Assembly: GCA_015066175.1 (NCBI GenBank)
Contig: SVOW01000011.1
Location: forward strand, 1-64,000
Reading direction: 5' to 3'
Length of the DNA: 64,000 bases
Source of the DNA: Oscillospiraceae bacterium
GTDB taxonomy: Bacteria; Bacillota; Clostridia; Oscillospirales; Acutalibacteraceae
In this document: positions 33,709-42,530 of the stretch, one piece after another
Numbering within the stretch: the first letter of the stretch is position 1
How the letters are laid out: every line of letters starts with the position of its first letter
The notes under the pieces: generated by a model
The model's input: the letters and a program-made list of their open reading frames with translations, nothing else
Told to the model about the DNA's origin: nothing
Database searches by the model: none
Translations under genes and position numbers: made by a program

Positions 33709-35106
33709 ATGAAAACAAATACTCTTAAACACAATTTAATAGGCGATAAAAAATTCTATCGCCATGTGCTTGCCATTGTGTTTCCACTTATTGTGCAGAA
33801 TACAATAACAAACGTTGTAAGCTTGCTTGATAATGTTATGGTGGGCAGCGTGGGCACATTGCAGATGTCTGCTGTGGCCATTGTGAATCAGTTGATTTTC
33901 GTTTTCAACCTTTGTATTTTCGGTGGACTTGCAGGTGCAGGGATTTTTTCAACACAATATGCAGGTGCAAAAGATGACGATGGCGTGCGTTATTGTTTCA
34001 GAATGAAAGTTTATATCGGCACGGTAATGTTTGCAATTGCAACTGTTATTTTTACGGCATTTGCAACGCCCCTTGTATCGTCTTATCTTGCAGAGGATAC
34101 AACTGCTGCAGATGCTGCGGCAACACTTTCTTACGGTCTTGATTATCTTAAGATAATGGTTATAGGACTTCTGCCCTTTACTGTTTCGCAGATTTATGCA
34201 AGCACTTTGCGTGAATTGGGAGAAACAAAGTTGCCGATGATTGCAAGTATTGCAGCGATTTTTGTCAATCTTGTTTTCAACTATATTCTTATTTTCGGTA
34301 AGTTCGGTTTTCCGTGCCTTGGAGTTTCAGGTGCGGCAATTGCAACTGTGATGTCACGTTTTGTGGAAGCTATTATAATTATCGTGGCAGTTACTGTGAA
34401 AAGAAAAAAGTTTACTTTTATCAAAGGTGCATTCAGAAGGTTTTATATTCCCGGAAAACTTTGCAAAGATATTTTCACAAAGGGAATGCCGCTGCTTGTG
34501 AATGAGTTTTTGTGGTCGGCAGGCATGGCTGTTTTGCTGCAGTGTTATTCAGTAAGAGGTCTTGATGTTGTTGCTGCGGTAAACATTTCAAACACAATCA
34601 ACAATCTTTTCAACGTAGTATTCCTTTCAATGGGTGTTGCGCTGGGTGTTGTGGTAGGGCAGTATCTTGGTGCTGAAGAAGAAGAAAAAGCCAAAACAGC
34701 AGTGTGGAGACTTATTGCTCTTTCTATTGTGTTGTGCTTGATTATCGGCGGAATTATGGCACTTCTTGCACCTGTTATTCCCGATATTTACAACACTGAA
34801 AACCACGTAAAAGAAATGGCAACAAAATTCCTTTTTATTGTAGCAGGCCTTATGCCAATATTCTCATTTTCACATTGCTGTTATTTTACTTTGCGCTCAG
34901 GTGGCAGAACAATTCTCACCTTTGTTTTTGACAGTGTATTTACATGGGGTGTTGTGGTGCCTTTCGCATATTGTCTTGCAAGGTTTACATCTATTGCAAT
35001 TGTGCCTCTTTTCTTTGCGGTGCAATCGCTCGAATTCTTAAAATGTATTGTAGGATTCATTCTTGTGAAAAAAGGTTTATGGATAAGAAATATTATCAGT
35101 GAATAA
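33709..35106 (+). CDS. MATE family multidrug/cation antiporter
   Basis: A 465-residue membrane protein with about 12 helices and typical MATE features: IVFPLIVQNTITNVVSLLDNVMVGSVGTLQMSAVAIVNQ at the N-terminus, FGGLAGAGIFSTQYAGAKDD, and PCLGVSGAAIATVMSRFVEAI mid-protein. Such proteins export drugs or metabolites using Na+ or H+ gradients. The ATG at 33709 is used (an in-frame TTG lies at 33706); only GGTGA stands upstream. It may be controlled through the inverted repeat just before it. Confidence 0.92.
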   Translation: MKTNTLKHNLIGDKKFYRHVLAIVFPLIVQNTITNVVSLLDNVMVGSVGTLQMSAVAIVNQLIFVFNLCIFGGLAGAGIFSTQYAGAKDDDGVRYCFRMKVYIGTVMFAIATVIFTAFATPLVSSYLAEDTTAADAAATLSYGLDYLKIMVIGLLPFTVSQIYASTLRELGETKLPMIASIAAIFVNLVFNYILIFGKFGFPCLGVSGAAIATVMSRFVEAIIIIVAVTVKRKKFTFIKGAFRRFYIPGKLCKDIFTKGMPLLVNEFLWSAGMAVLLQCYSVRGLDVVAAVNISNTINNLFNVVFLSMGVALGVVVGQYLGAEEEEKAKTAVWRLIALSIVLCLIIGGIMALLAPVIPDIYNTENHVKEMATKFLFIVAGLMPIFSFSHCCYFTLRSGGRTILTFVFDSVFTWGVVVPFAYCLARFTSIAIVPLFFAVQSLEFLKCIVGFILVKKGLWIRNIISE

Positions 35107-35111
35107 AAAGT

Positions 35112-35156
35112 AATCACCGATGTTCTTTTTTATAAGAGCATCGGTGATTTTTTATT
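35112..35156. terminator. Bidirectional terminator between MATE and GH43 genes
   Basis: AATCACCGATG (35112-35122) pairs with CATCGGTGATT (35139-35149); T runs lie on both sides. Confidence 0.85.
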
Positions 35157-36003
35157 TGATATAAAGTGTATCGTTTTCTTCTTTCAGGTCAAAAAGGACA
35201 GGCCTTTCAAGAGGGTTTTCGTTAGGAGAATGAAGAATCAGTTTGAGTTCATTTTCTTTTGTCTTGAAAATCATTCCGTGTCCGCCGTTTTTCTCAAACA
35301 GAAGACGTGTGTCGTGAATCCAGTTTCCGTCAATGTGTCCGTTATCAGAATAAATCATAGCCTGACAATATTCGTGATTGAAAAAACTTGACCATATGAG
35401 CATAAGTCTGCCGTTTTCTGTTCTGTGTGCAAAAGGTCCGTCTGTTACAAACTTGTCAGCTTTTTTATCAGCCCACACAGGCTCAGATGCTTTGAAAAGA
35501 TATATGGGTTCACCTTTGGCACTTTTAAGGTCGTCGGTCAGTTCAATTGCCCACACTTCACCATCTGTTACCTGCACCCATTCGTGGCAGAAAACCATAT
35601 ATGGCTTTCCGCTGTCAACAAGAAAAGTTCCGTCAAGACATTGCCAGTTTTCAGGAGTAACAGGGCCGTCACTGTGAACAAGAAAAGGTCCCTCAGGTTT
35701 TTCGGCTTTAAGAATCTGTGTGCCGCGGAGTCTGTTTTCTCCGATAAAACTTACGAACATATAATAATTGCCTTTGTAAAAATGAACCTCGGGTGCCCAG
35801 AAATTTTTGTGTGCCCAGAAATTTTCAGGAGGAGTAAAAACTTCTTTCGCTTCGCTCCAGTTTTCCAAATCGTCGCTTATATAAACGTCAAGTCCTGTGC
35901 TTTTATCTGTCCAGGCTTCACTTCCTCTTGTGCCGTACATATAATATTTTCCGTCAGCAAGAAGAACAAACGGGTCGCGGATATTGATATCCTGAAATTT
36001 CAT
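35152..36003 (-). CDS. GH43-type five-bladed beta-propeller glycosidase
   Basis: A 283-residue cytoplasmic protein. The catalytic base lies in NIRDPFVLLADGKYYMYGTRG (Asp near residue 8), the pKa modulator region in CLDGTFLVDSGKPYMVFCHEW and the likely acid in the following EWVQV segment. The family acts on arabinose- or xylose-containing glycans. The ATG at 36003 follows GGGGTGA. It lies 24 bases after the GH13 gene on the same strand and is likely its operon partner. Confidence 0.83.
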   Translation of the reverse strand: MKFQDINIRDPFVLLADGKYYMYGTRGSEAWTDKSTGLDVYISDDLENWSEAKEVFTPPENFWAHKNFWAPEVHFYKGNYYMFVSFIGENRLRGTQILKAEKPEGPFLVHSDGPVTPENWQCLDGTFLVDSGKPYMVFCHEWVQVTDGEVWAIELTDDLKSAKGEPIYLFKASEPVWADKKADKFVTDGPFAHRTENGRLMLIWSSFFNHEYCQAMIYSDNGHIDGNWIHDTRLLFEKNGGHGMIFKTKENELKLILHSPNENPLERPVLFDLKEENDTLYIK

Positions 36004-36027
36004 TTTTATCACCCCATGAAAATTTAT

Positions 36028-37332
36028 TTAGTTTACTTTTACAAATTTTACACTGCACGGATTCATTCTGTTCTGGCCCAGAGAAATATTCTCTCCTGTG
36101 AATAAGTCTGTGCCTGAGCCTGCTTTTGCATCGAAGAAAGCGGTGTATTCATTTTCATCTGCATTTATCATAACGAGAATTCTTTCACCGTCACATTCTC
36201 TTTCGAAAATCAGCTGTCTGTTGGTCATATGAAGAATGTTGAAAGAGCCGTAACACAAAGCTTTGCTTTCTTTCCTTATTTTTGAAGCGATTGAAATGAA
36301 TTCTGTTATTTCATTTTCTTTTATTTCAGTGATTTCAGGTCTCAAAGCAATGTCGCCGTCTTCTTTTCTGCCTTCAATTCCCCATTCACTGCCGTAATAA
36401 ATGCAGGGCATTCCCGGCATACCGAATAAAATTCCGTAAGCGGGAATAATGTGTTTTTTGTTTGTAAGAATTGAAGCGATTCTTGAAACATCGTGGTTAT
36501 CAACAAAGCCTATAAGTTTAAGGTCTTTATACATACACCAATCTTCTTTGCCGAAACGATTGCGCAGAGAATGACCTATTTCAAACATATTCATGCTGTT
36601 GAAGGAAGAATAAATGCCCTTGTAGCATTCGTAATTTGTTGCACTTGCAAGAAGATTTTCGTTGATTATATCTTTATAATTTCCGTGAATCATTTCGCCT
36701 GCAAGGAAGAAATCGTTTTTCTTTTCTCTGCAGAAATGTGAAAGCTCAGCCATAAAATTCCTGTTGAGCATATATGCAACATCAAGACGAAGTCCGTCAA
36801 TTTCAAACTCGTCAATCCATCTGTTTACATTTTCAAGAAGATAATTTTTCACATCGGGATTGTCGAGATTCAATTTCACAAGTTCAAAATGACCTTCCCA
36901 GCCTTCATACCAGAAACCATCGTTGTATTGGCTGTTGCCGTCAAAACTAATATAAAACCAATTTTTATAAGGTGAATCCCATTTCTTTTCCTGCACGTCT
37001 TTAAATGCGAAAAAGTCACGTCCCACATGATTGAATACGCCATCAAGAATTACTTTTATTCCTTTTTCGTGTAAAGCTTTGCACACGCTTTTAAAATCTT
37101 CATTACTGCCCAGACGTACATCAATCTTTGAAAAATCTGATGTGTCATAGCCATGGGAAGTGCTCTGAAAAACAGGGCAGAAATAAACAGCTGTTATATT
37201 AAGTTTTTCAAGATGGGGGATTATTTCTTTGATTTTCAGAATTCGGGAAACTTGTGTGCCATCGTTATATTGAGGTGCACCGCAATATCCCAAAGGATAA
37301 ATCTGATAAATTATACTTTCGTAATACCACAT
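36028..37332 (-). CDS. GH13 alpha-amylase family enzyme, cytoplasmic
   Basis: A 434-residue (beta/alpha)8 enzyme opening YYESIIYQIYPLGYCG. The four GH13 regions are visible: DGVFNHVG (region I), GLRLDVAYML (nucleophile Asp), FFLAGEMI (acid/base Glu) and IGFVDNHDVSRI (stabiliser). A C-terminal beta domain follows. No signal peptide, so it cleaves imported malto-oligosaccharides or related alpha-glucans, similar to neopullulanase/cyclomaltodextrinase. It is transcribed with the GH43 gene. Confidence 0.9.
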   Translation of the reverse strand: MWYYESIIYQIYPLGYCGAPQYNDGTQVSRILKIKEIIPHLEKLNITAVYFCPVFQSTSHGYDTSDFSKIDVRLGSNEDFKSVCKALHEKGIKVILDGVFNHVGRDFFAFKDVQEKKWDSPYKNWFYISFDGNSQYNDGFWYEGWEGHFELVKLNLDNPDVKNYLLENVNRWIDEFEIDGLRLDVAYMLNRNFMAELSHFCREKKNDFFLAGEMIHGNYKDIINENLLASATNYECYKGIYSSFNSMNMFEIGHSLRNRFGKEDWCMYKDLKLIGFVDNHDVSRIASILTNKKHIIPAYGILFGMPGMPCIYYGSEWGIEGRKEDGDIALRPEITEIKENEITEFISIASKIRKESKALCYGSFNILHMTNRQLIFERECDGERILVMINADENEYTAFFDAKAGSGTDLFTGENISLGQNRMNPCSVKFVKVN

Positions 37333-37350
37333 AATTTTCTCCTGGATTAA

Positions 37351-37385
37351 AATTTTAAAGGTTATAAAAATATAACCTTTAAAAA
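37351..37385 (-). terminator. Terminator of the FHA/LytTR operon
   Basis: AAAGGTTATA (37357-37366) and TATAACCTTT (37371-37380) with A/T runs on both sides. Confidence 0.75.
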
Positions 37386-37398
37386 CGCAAAAAGTTAT

Positions 37399-37743
37399 TC
37401 AGTTGAGTCTGAAAGAATTATCTTTGTTTCCGATATAGATTGTTGAGCCGCGTGCAACAGAAACAGTTACACCACGCGGTAGTTTTTCATCGTTTACAAA
37501 TGTACCGTTTGTTGAAAAATCAGTAACGGTGTAGTAAGCAGAATGGGCATTTCCTTTTATTGTGCAGTGCTTTCTGCTGACAAGGTCGCAACATTCATCA
37601 ATAACAATCTGTGAAGTTTTCGGGTCGCGTCCGATTGTGATTTCTTCGTCAGGGTCTATCCTGAAAATTGCACCTGCATAATCACCTGTAACGCCGATTA
37701 TTGCACCTGCAAACATATTGTCAGATTTTCTAAATATTTTCAT
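37399..37743 (-). CDS. FHA-domain protein
   Basis: A 114-residue protein that is nearly all one forkhead-associated domain (phosphothreonine-peptide reader): ITIGRDPKTSQIVIDECCDLVSRKHCTIKGN and YTVTDFSTNGTFVNDEKL, with the conserved GR, SRKH and NGT residues. The short N-terminus has no other domain. It follows a second FHA protein and a LytTR protein in one minus-strand operon. No Ser/Thr kinase or phosphatase gene is present nearby. Confidence 0.88.
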   Translation of the reverse strand: MKIFRKSDNMFAGAIIGVTGDYAGAIFRIDPDEEITIGRDPKTSQIVIDECCDLVSRKHCTIKGNAHSAYYTVTDFSTNGTFVNDEKLPRGVTVSVARGSTIYIGNKDNSFRLN

Positions 37744-37775
37744 ACAGTCACTCCGTTATCTTTTGTAAGTCTTGC

Positions 37776-38345
37776 TCACCAGTTAAAATCAGGTGTGCAG
37801 AAAGGTACGAATACAAGCTGTGTTGCGCCGAGAGTTATGCGGTCGCGTGCGTTGAGCTGTGCCGGGAGCAAAAGAGGTTGATTGTTCAGATAACAACGTT
37901 TTGATGAATCGCCGGGCTGAATGATGAATGTGTTGCTTTTTGGGTCGTATGTGAGGATTGCATGTTTATCACGTGAAACAGTTTTGTCAGCACTGAGGCT
38001 TATATCCATTGTTCCTGAACGTCCGATGAAATTGCGTCCTGCGATAATTTTAAAATCTTCGCCGCGGTGAACGCCCTCTGTGCACACAAGCCAGCCTGCT
38101 ACAGGGTCAGCACCGATTGATTTCTGAAAATAATGCACGGTGTGTTCATTATTTTCAGGCGTTTTCATTTCTGTGTGAGGAGTGAAAACAGGAGGGTTAA
38201 TTTCTTTTTCATCTTCTACGGATTTATTTATAAAAACAGTGACATCAGGAATTTTTGTGTTGTTACAGTGAGGGCAGATGTTATGCTTTGCACTGTCGTA
38301 AAAATGTCCTTTTTCACATCTTACAAGTCTTTTTATTTCATTCAT
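37776..38345 (-). CDS. Zinc-ribbon plus FHA-domain protein
   Basis: A 189-residue protein with an N-terminal ribbon (VRCEKGHFYDSAKHNICPHCN), a linker, and a C-terminal FHA domain (about 95-185: IAGRNFIGRSGTMDISLSADKTVSRDKHAILTYD..). GR, SRDKH and NNQPL take the places of the FHA core residues. Probably recognises a phosphorylated partner. AGGAGAAAA precedes the ATG. It stands between the LytTR gene (10 bases) and the other FHA gene (32 bases). Confidence 0.82.
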   Translation of the reverse strand: MNEIKRLVRCEKGHFYDSAKHNICPHCNNTKIPDVTVFINKSVEDEKEINPPVFTPHTEMKTPENNEHTVHYFQKSIGADPVAGWLVCTEGVHRGEDFKIIAGRNFIGRSGTMDISLSADKTVSRDKHAILTYDPKSNTFIIQPGDSSKRCYLNNQPLLLPAQLNARDRITLGATQLVFVPFCTPDFNW

Positions 38346-38355
38346 AGTTTTTCTC

Positions 38356-39072
38356 CTATTCCGTTATATCAAGATATTTCATAAATTTATTTTTTACTTC
38401 TGTGTATCTTCGCTGGCTTATGGGTACGAAAAGTCCGTTCGTCAATGTAAGGCCGTCTTTCGTAAGCCCTTTTATATAACGGATGTTCACGATATAGCTC
38501 TGGTGGACGCGAATGAATTTTTCGTCGTCAAGTTGTGATTCAACTTCGTCAAGCTTGGCGTAAAATTCGCAGTCACTTCTTTTGTTGATGATAATGCATT
38601 TTCTTGAACTGCTTGTGAAATAAAAAATATTGTCAAGAGGGATTTTTTCAACTGCACCTGCGATTTTATATGAAAAATAGTTGTCTGTATCTTTTTCGAA
38701 GTAGCAGAAATATCTGTTTAATGTTTCGGCTATCGTTTTGATTGCAACGGGTTTGATAAGATAGTCGAAAACTTTCAGCTTGTATCCGAAAAGAGCAAAA
38801 GAATCGTCATCTGAAAAGAAAACTATTTCAGTTTTTATGTTTCCTGATTCTCGGATTCTTCTGGCAATTTCTATGCCGGGAAATTTCTGCGAATTTATTT
38901 CAACAAAAGCGATATCGAAATCAAAATTGTTTTTGAAATCCGTTGACAGTGCTGATTTCGGGTCGGTATATTCTTCATAACCGAATTCGCATTTGTCAAA
39001 GAGGATATTCACCAGAACATTTTCAAGTTTCTGTGCGCTTTGTTCACGGTCAAAAACAGCTATTTTAAGCAA
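38356..39072 (-). CDS. LytTR-type response regulator with altered phospho-acceptor
   Basis: A 238-residue protein: receiver-like domain (about 1-120) and a LytTR DNA-binding domain (about 140-235, KIPLDNIFYFTSSSRKCIIINK to FIRVHQSYIVNIRYIKGL). The usual phospho-acceptor position reads DFDIAFVEINSQKFPG, with Glu58 where Asp is expected; the lysine in DYLIKPV is kept. Glutamate can mimic phosphate, so it may act without a kinase, and no histidine kinase gene is nearby. Start is TTG at 39072 behind GAGGTG. It is the first gene of the FHA operon. Confidence 0.83.
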   Translation of the reverse strand: MLKIAVFDREQSAQKLENVLVNILFDKCEFGYEEYTDPKSALSTDFKNNFDFDIAFVEINSQKFPGIEIARRIRESGNIKTEIVFFSDDDSFALFGYKLKVFDYLIKPVAIKTIAETLNRYFCYFEKDTDNYFSYKIAGAVEKIPLDNIFYFTSSSRKCIIINKRSDCEFYAKLDEVESQLDDEKFIRVHQSYIVNIRYIKGLTKDGLTLTNGLFVPISQRRYTEVKNKFMKYLDITE

Positions 39073-39173
39073 ATTGTAACACCTCGGTTAACTTTATAAT
39101 ATTGTAAGAATATATACAATTTATATTCTTAATTATATATTTCGTTTTTTGTTTTGTCAATGAAAAAACAATA

Positions 39174-39202
39174 TTGCCCGCAAATAAAGAATCTGCTATA
39201 AT
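39174..39202 (+). promoter_or_regulatory. Promoter of the ribosomal protection gene
   Basis: TTGCCC (39174-39179), 17 bases, TATAAT (39197-39202). The start codon follows 36 bases later, so there is no room for a long attenuating leader like that of tet(M). Confidence 0.75.
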
Positions 39203-39238
39203 GTAGAGGCAATCACTAAAATAAAAGAGGGTAATATT

Positions 39239-41167
39239 TTGCGTTCAGGTGAAATTGTAATCGGAATACTTGCACATGTTGATGCAGGTAAAACAACGCT
39301 GACGGAAGCGATGCTCTACAGAACAGGAGCAATACGTCGGCTTGGTCGTGTTGACAAAAAGGACTCACATTTTGATTCTCACATAATTGAGAGAAACAGA
39401 GGTATTACAATTTTTTCAAAACAGAATCCTTTTACCATCAGAGAAAAGCATTTTACTCTTATAGACACTCCCGGACATGTGGATTTTTCTGCAGAGATGG
39501 AAAGGACTCTGGGTGTGCTTGATTATGCAGTGCTCGTAATTGACGGCACAAGCGGAATACAAAGCCATACTGAAACAATATGGCAGCTGCTTTGTGAATA
39601 TGAAATTCCCGTTTTTATTTTTGTGAATAAGACTGACCGCGATGGTTTCGTGAAATCAGAAATGATGAATGAAATCAAAAAATGTTTCGGAAATGAATGT
39701 ATAGATTTCACTGAAGAAAAAGAAATTTTTGACGAAGAAATTTCAATGATAAGTGAAGAAATGCTGGAGGCTTTTCTTGAAGGAAACTGTGATGAATTTT
39801 TTGCAGAAAAAGAGATATCAAAAGCAATTTCCGAAAGAAAGCTTTTTCCCTGCTTTTTCGGCTCTGCTTTGCAGGATACAGGTGTGGATATCTTCCTTGA
39901 CGGAATGGAAAAATATACATACACAAAAGAATACCCTGATTTATTCTCTGCAAGAGTTTATAAAATACTCCACGATAATCAGGGCAACAGATTGAGCTTT
40001 ATGAAAATAACAGGCGGAAAACTTTCTGTAAAAATGCCGGTAGGTAACGAAAAGATTGATTCGATAAGAATATATTCAGGTGATAAATCTGAAAGTGTGA
40101 AAGAAGTTTTGGCAGGAAGTGTCTGTGCAGTAACAGGGCTTTCTTCTGTAAAAGCAGGGGAAATTATCAATGAGAAAGGGGCAGAATCATCTTCCGCTTT
40201 CAGACTCAATCCTTTGCTTTCGGCAGAGGTTATAATTTCTGATTCTGATGATATTCACACTGCGTATAAAAAGCTTTCCGTAGTTGGTGAAGAACAACCT
40301 GAACTTTCTTTTAAAATTTCAGGACAAAAAGGCGAAGAGCAGATACAGATTCGTGTTATGGGAAGAATCCAACTTGAAATTCTGCAGTCTGTTGTGAAAG
40401 ACCGGTTTGATATGGATATTGATTTTGGTCCGTGCAGAATTTTATATAAAGAAACAATAAAATCTTCCGTTATGGGATACGGGCATTTTGAACCTCTGCG
40501 TCATTATGCTGAAGCGCACGTGCGTATTGACCCTGCGGAAAGAAACAGCGGAATAACAATAGGAAATGAATGCAGCCTTGAGGTGCTTGATTCAAATTTT
40601 CAGAATCTTATCCTTACTCATATAGGTGAGAAAGAACATATAGGAATTTTAACAGGTTCACCGTTGACTGACGTGAAAATCACACTTATGGCAGGCAGAA
40701 GCCACCTGAAGCATACAGAAGGCGGCGATTTCAGAGAAGCAACTTACAGAGCAATACGTCAGGCTCTTGAAAAAGCAGACAAAGTATTGCTTGAGCCTTA
40801 TTATGCTTTCACTCTCAGGGTGCCTGTGAATTCAATGGGTAGGGCGATTTCTGATATTCAACGTCTGTGTGGTGAATTTGAAACACCAGAAATGACAGAG
40901 ACGGAAGTTATAATCAAGGGCGCAGGACCTGTGTCGGAATTTATGAGTTACCCCGAAGAAGTGGTTGCTTACACATCAGGCAAAGGTGTTATTTCTATGC
41001 GTGAAAACGGCTACAGAGTATGCCATAACAGCGAAGACGTTATTGGAAAAATCGGATATGAAAAAGAAAGAGACCTGGAAAACCCCTCGTCTTCAGTTTT
41101 CTGCTCACATGGTGCAGGCTTTGAAGTGAAATGGTTTGATGTGGATGATATGAGACATATCAAATAG
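39239..41167 (+). CDS. Tet(M)-like ribosomal protection GTPase
   Basis: A 642-residue EF-G-like GTPase of the tetracycline ribosomal protection group (Tet(M) has 639 residues). GTPase motifs are GILAHVDAGKTTLTEAMLY, RGITIFSKQ, LIDTPGHVDF and FVNKTDRDG. The C-terminal half carries EF-G domains III-V, including AYTSGKGVISM near the end. It should remove tetracyclines from the ribosome or serve a related stress role. Start TTG at 39239 behind AGAGGG. It looks chromosomal and host-adapted rather than recently transferred, so resistance activity is unproven. tRNA-Ala follows 11 bases after the stop. Confidence 0.87.
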   Translation: MRSGEIVIGILAHVDAGKTTLTEAMLYRTGAIRRLGRVDKKDSHFDSHIIERNRGITIFSKQNPFTIREKHFTLIDTPGHVDFSAEMERTLGVLDYAVLVIDGTSGIQSHTETIWQLLCEYEIPVFIFVNKTDRDGFVKSEMMNEIKKCFGNECIDFTEEKEIFDEEISMISEEMLEAFLEGNCDEFFAEKEISKAISERKLFPCFFGSALQDTGVDIFLDGMEKYTYTKEYPDLFSARVYKILHDNQGNRLSFMKITGGKLSVKMPVGNEKIDSIRIYSGDKSESVKEVLAGSVCAVTGLSSVKAGEIINEKGAESSSAFRLNPLLSAEVIISDSDDIHTAYKKLSVVGEEQPELSFKISGQKGEEQIQIRVMGRIQLEILQSVVKDRFDMDIDFGPCRILYKETIKSSVMGYGHFEPLRHYAEAHVRIDPAERNSGITIGNECSLEVLDSNFQNLILTHIGEKEHIGILTGSPLTDVKITLMAGRSHLKHTEGGDFREATYRAIRQALEKADKVLLEPYYAFTLRVPVNSMGRAISDIQRLCGEFETPEMTETEVIIKGAGPVSEFMSYPEEVVAYTSGKGVISMRENGYRVCHNSEDVIGKIGYEKERDLENPSSSVFCSHGAGFEVKWFDVDDMRHIK

Positions 41168-41178
41168 AATTTTACATT

Positions 41179-41254
41179 GGGGTATTAGTTCAGTTGGAAG
41201 AATGCTTGCTTCGCAAGCAAGAGGTCAGCGGTTCGACTCCGCTATACTCCACCA
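41179..41254 (+). tRNA. tRNA-Ala (anticodon CGC)
   Basis: Acceptor GGGGTAT (41179-41185) pairs with ATACTCC (41244-41250), with the G3:U70 pair that identifies alanine tRNAs; discriminator A and CCA are encoded. The anticodon stem CTTGC/GCAAG encloses TTCGCAA, giving CGC for codon GCG. The D stem GTTC/GAAT has one G-U pair. Confidence 0.9.
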
Positions 41255-41256
41255 AA

Positions 41257-41293
41257 AAAGCCACATTTGTCTGAAGACAAATGTGGCTTTAAG
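41257..41293. terminator. Bidirectional terminator after tRNA-Ala
   Basis: AAAGCCACATTTGTC (41257-41271) and GACAAATGTGGCTTT (41276-41290) form a perfect 15-bp stem. It also ends nagB coming from the other side. Confidence 0.93.
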
Positions 41294-41303
41294 TTTGCTG
41301 ATT

Positions 41304-42029
41304 TTATTTGAGAAGGCTTGCTGCTGCTTCGTCAACGAAGAATGTAACATTTTCGTGTGTCTGGAGAATTGAAGCGGGGCACTGGGGAGTTACTTCACCG
41401 TTTACTGCTGCTGCAATTGCTTTTGCTTTTGCTTCGCCTGTTGCGATAAGTACGATTTCTTCTGAACGCATGATGCTGCCGATACCCATTGTCATAGCGT
41501 ATCTGGGCATTGCCTGTTCACCAAAATATTTCTGGTTGCTGTCGATTGTGCTCTGAGTAAGAGTAACTTTGAAAGCTTCATCTGTAAATGCATCTGCAGG
41601 TTCGTTGAAACCGATGTGGCCGTTTGTGCCGATGCCGAGAATCTGAACTTTGATTCCGCCTGCAGCTTTGATTGCTTCTGCATATCTTGCGCTTTCAGCA
41701 TCATAATCTTCAGCGTTACCATCAAGGAAGTTGATGTTTTCAGCTTTAACATCGATTTTGTCGAAAAGATTTTCGTGCATAAATGTGTGATAGCTGTTTT
41801 TGTCTTCAACAGGAAGATCGCAATATTCGTCAAGGTTGAATGTTTTCATATCCTTGAAAGAAATGTTGCCCTTGTCAAATTCTTTAACTATGTATTCATA
41901 AGTGGGAACAGGTGATGCACCTGTTGCAAAGCCGATTGCACAAGAAGGCTCGTCAGCCACTCTCTTGATGATAATTCTGCCTACTGCTTCTGCGATTTCT
42001 TCAGCAGTTTTGTAAACCATTACTTTCAT
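41304..42029 (-). CDS. nagB: Glucosamine-6-phosphate deaminase
   Basis: A 241-residue enzyme converting glucosamine 6-phosphate to fructose 6-phosphate and ammonia. Family motifs are IGFATGASPVPTYEYIV, FNLDEYCDLP, GIGTNGHIGFNEPADAF and VLIATGEAKAKAIAAAVNG. Complete length for the short bacterial type. No nagA partner is adjacent. It links amino-sugar use with peptidoglycan precursors. Confidence 0.96.
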   Translation of the reverse strand: MKVMVYKTAEEIAEAVGRIIIKRVADEPSCAIGFATGASPVPTYEYIVKEFDKGNISFKDMKTFNLDEYCDLPVEDKNSYHTFMHENLFDKIDVKAENINFLDGNAEDYDAESARYAEAIKAAGGIKVQILGIGTNGHIGFNEPADAFTDEAFKVTLTQSTIDSNQKYFGEQAMPRYAMTMGIGSIMRSEEIVLIATGEAKAKAIAAAVNGEVTPQCPASILQTHENVTFFVDEAAASLLK

Positions 42030-42175
42030 TTTTCAAAACCTCCGCTTTATTTTTTAAGTACACACAAATTATATCATATCATTCATAATTTTTCCATACA
42101 TTGTAAAAAGTTATAAAAAATTTTTTAAAAAGTCACAGCAGAGTCCTATTATTGGTACTCTAAAACAAACAAAAT

Positions 42176-42242
42176 CGAACATTTGTGTTGACAAATGGAT
42201 TTTTTATGCTATAATAGTCTTGTAAATAAGAACGAATGTTCG
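42176..42242 (+). promoter_or_regulatory. Promoter with two LexA (SOS) boxes
   Basis: TTGACA (42188-42193), 16 bases, TATAAT (42210-42215) is a near-consensus promoter. Box 1, CGAACATTTGTGTT (42176-42189), runs into the -35. Box 2, AGAACGAATGTTCG (42229-42242), lies just after the start site and has the perfect GAAC-N4-GTTC core of the Gram-positive LexA site. This spacing suits tight repression and DNA-damage induction. Confidence 0.8.
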
Positions 42243-42271
42243 GAAACGTTCTGAAGAAAGGATGTAATTTT

Positions 42272-42520
42272 ATGTCACTCGGTTTAACACTTTCAATCAT
42301 TTTCGCAATAGTTTTTTCAGTAGCACTCTTTTTCGGATTTGTGTATGAAAAAGAACTTAAAGAGTTTGAAACAATCGTTTTCAAATACGTGAAACTTGTT
42401 TTAAAAGCAAAAAAAGCAGGCGTGAGCGTGGAAGAATATGTAAGAATGAAAAAATCAGGAAAAACAATCAAAACAGAGCAACCGTCAAACATTATTTATT
42501 TTGAAGATTGGGCTGCATAA
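42272..42520 (+). CDS. SOS-controlled small membrane protein
   Basis: An 82-residue protein with one N-terminal transmembrane helix (about 3-24, LTLSIIFAIVFSVALFFGFVY) and a charged cytoplasmic tail (KELKEFETIVFKYVKLVLKAKKAGVSVEEYV) likely helical. It has no LysM domain, so it is not YneA, and the family is not recognised. The two LexA boxes upstream suggest a DNA-damage role such as division inhibition. ATG at 42272 follows GAAAGGATG; an in-frame start at 42236 overlaps the LexA box and is not used. Confidence 0.78.
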   Translation: MSLGLTLSIIFAIVFSVALFFGFVYEKELKEFETIVFKYVKLVLKAKKAGVSVEEYVRMKKSGKTIKTEQPSNIIYFEDWAA

Positions 42521-42530
42521 GGTGATAGAT

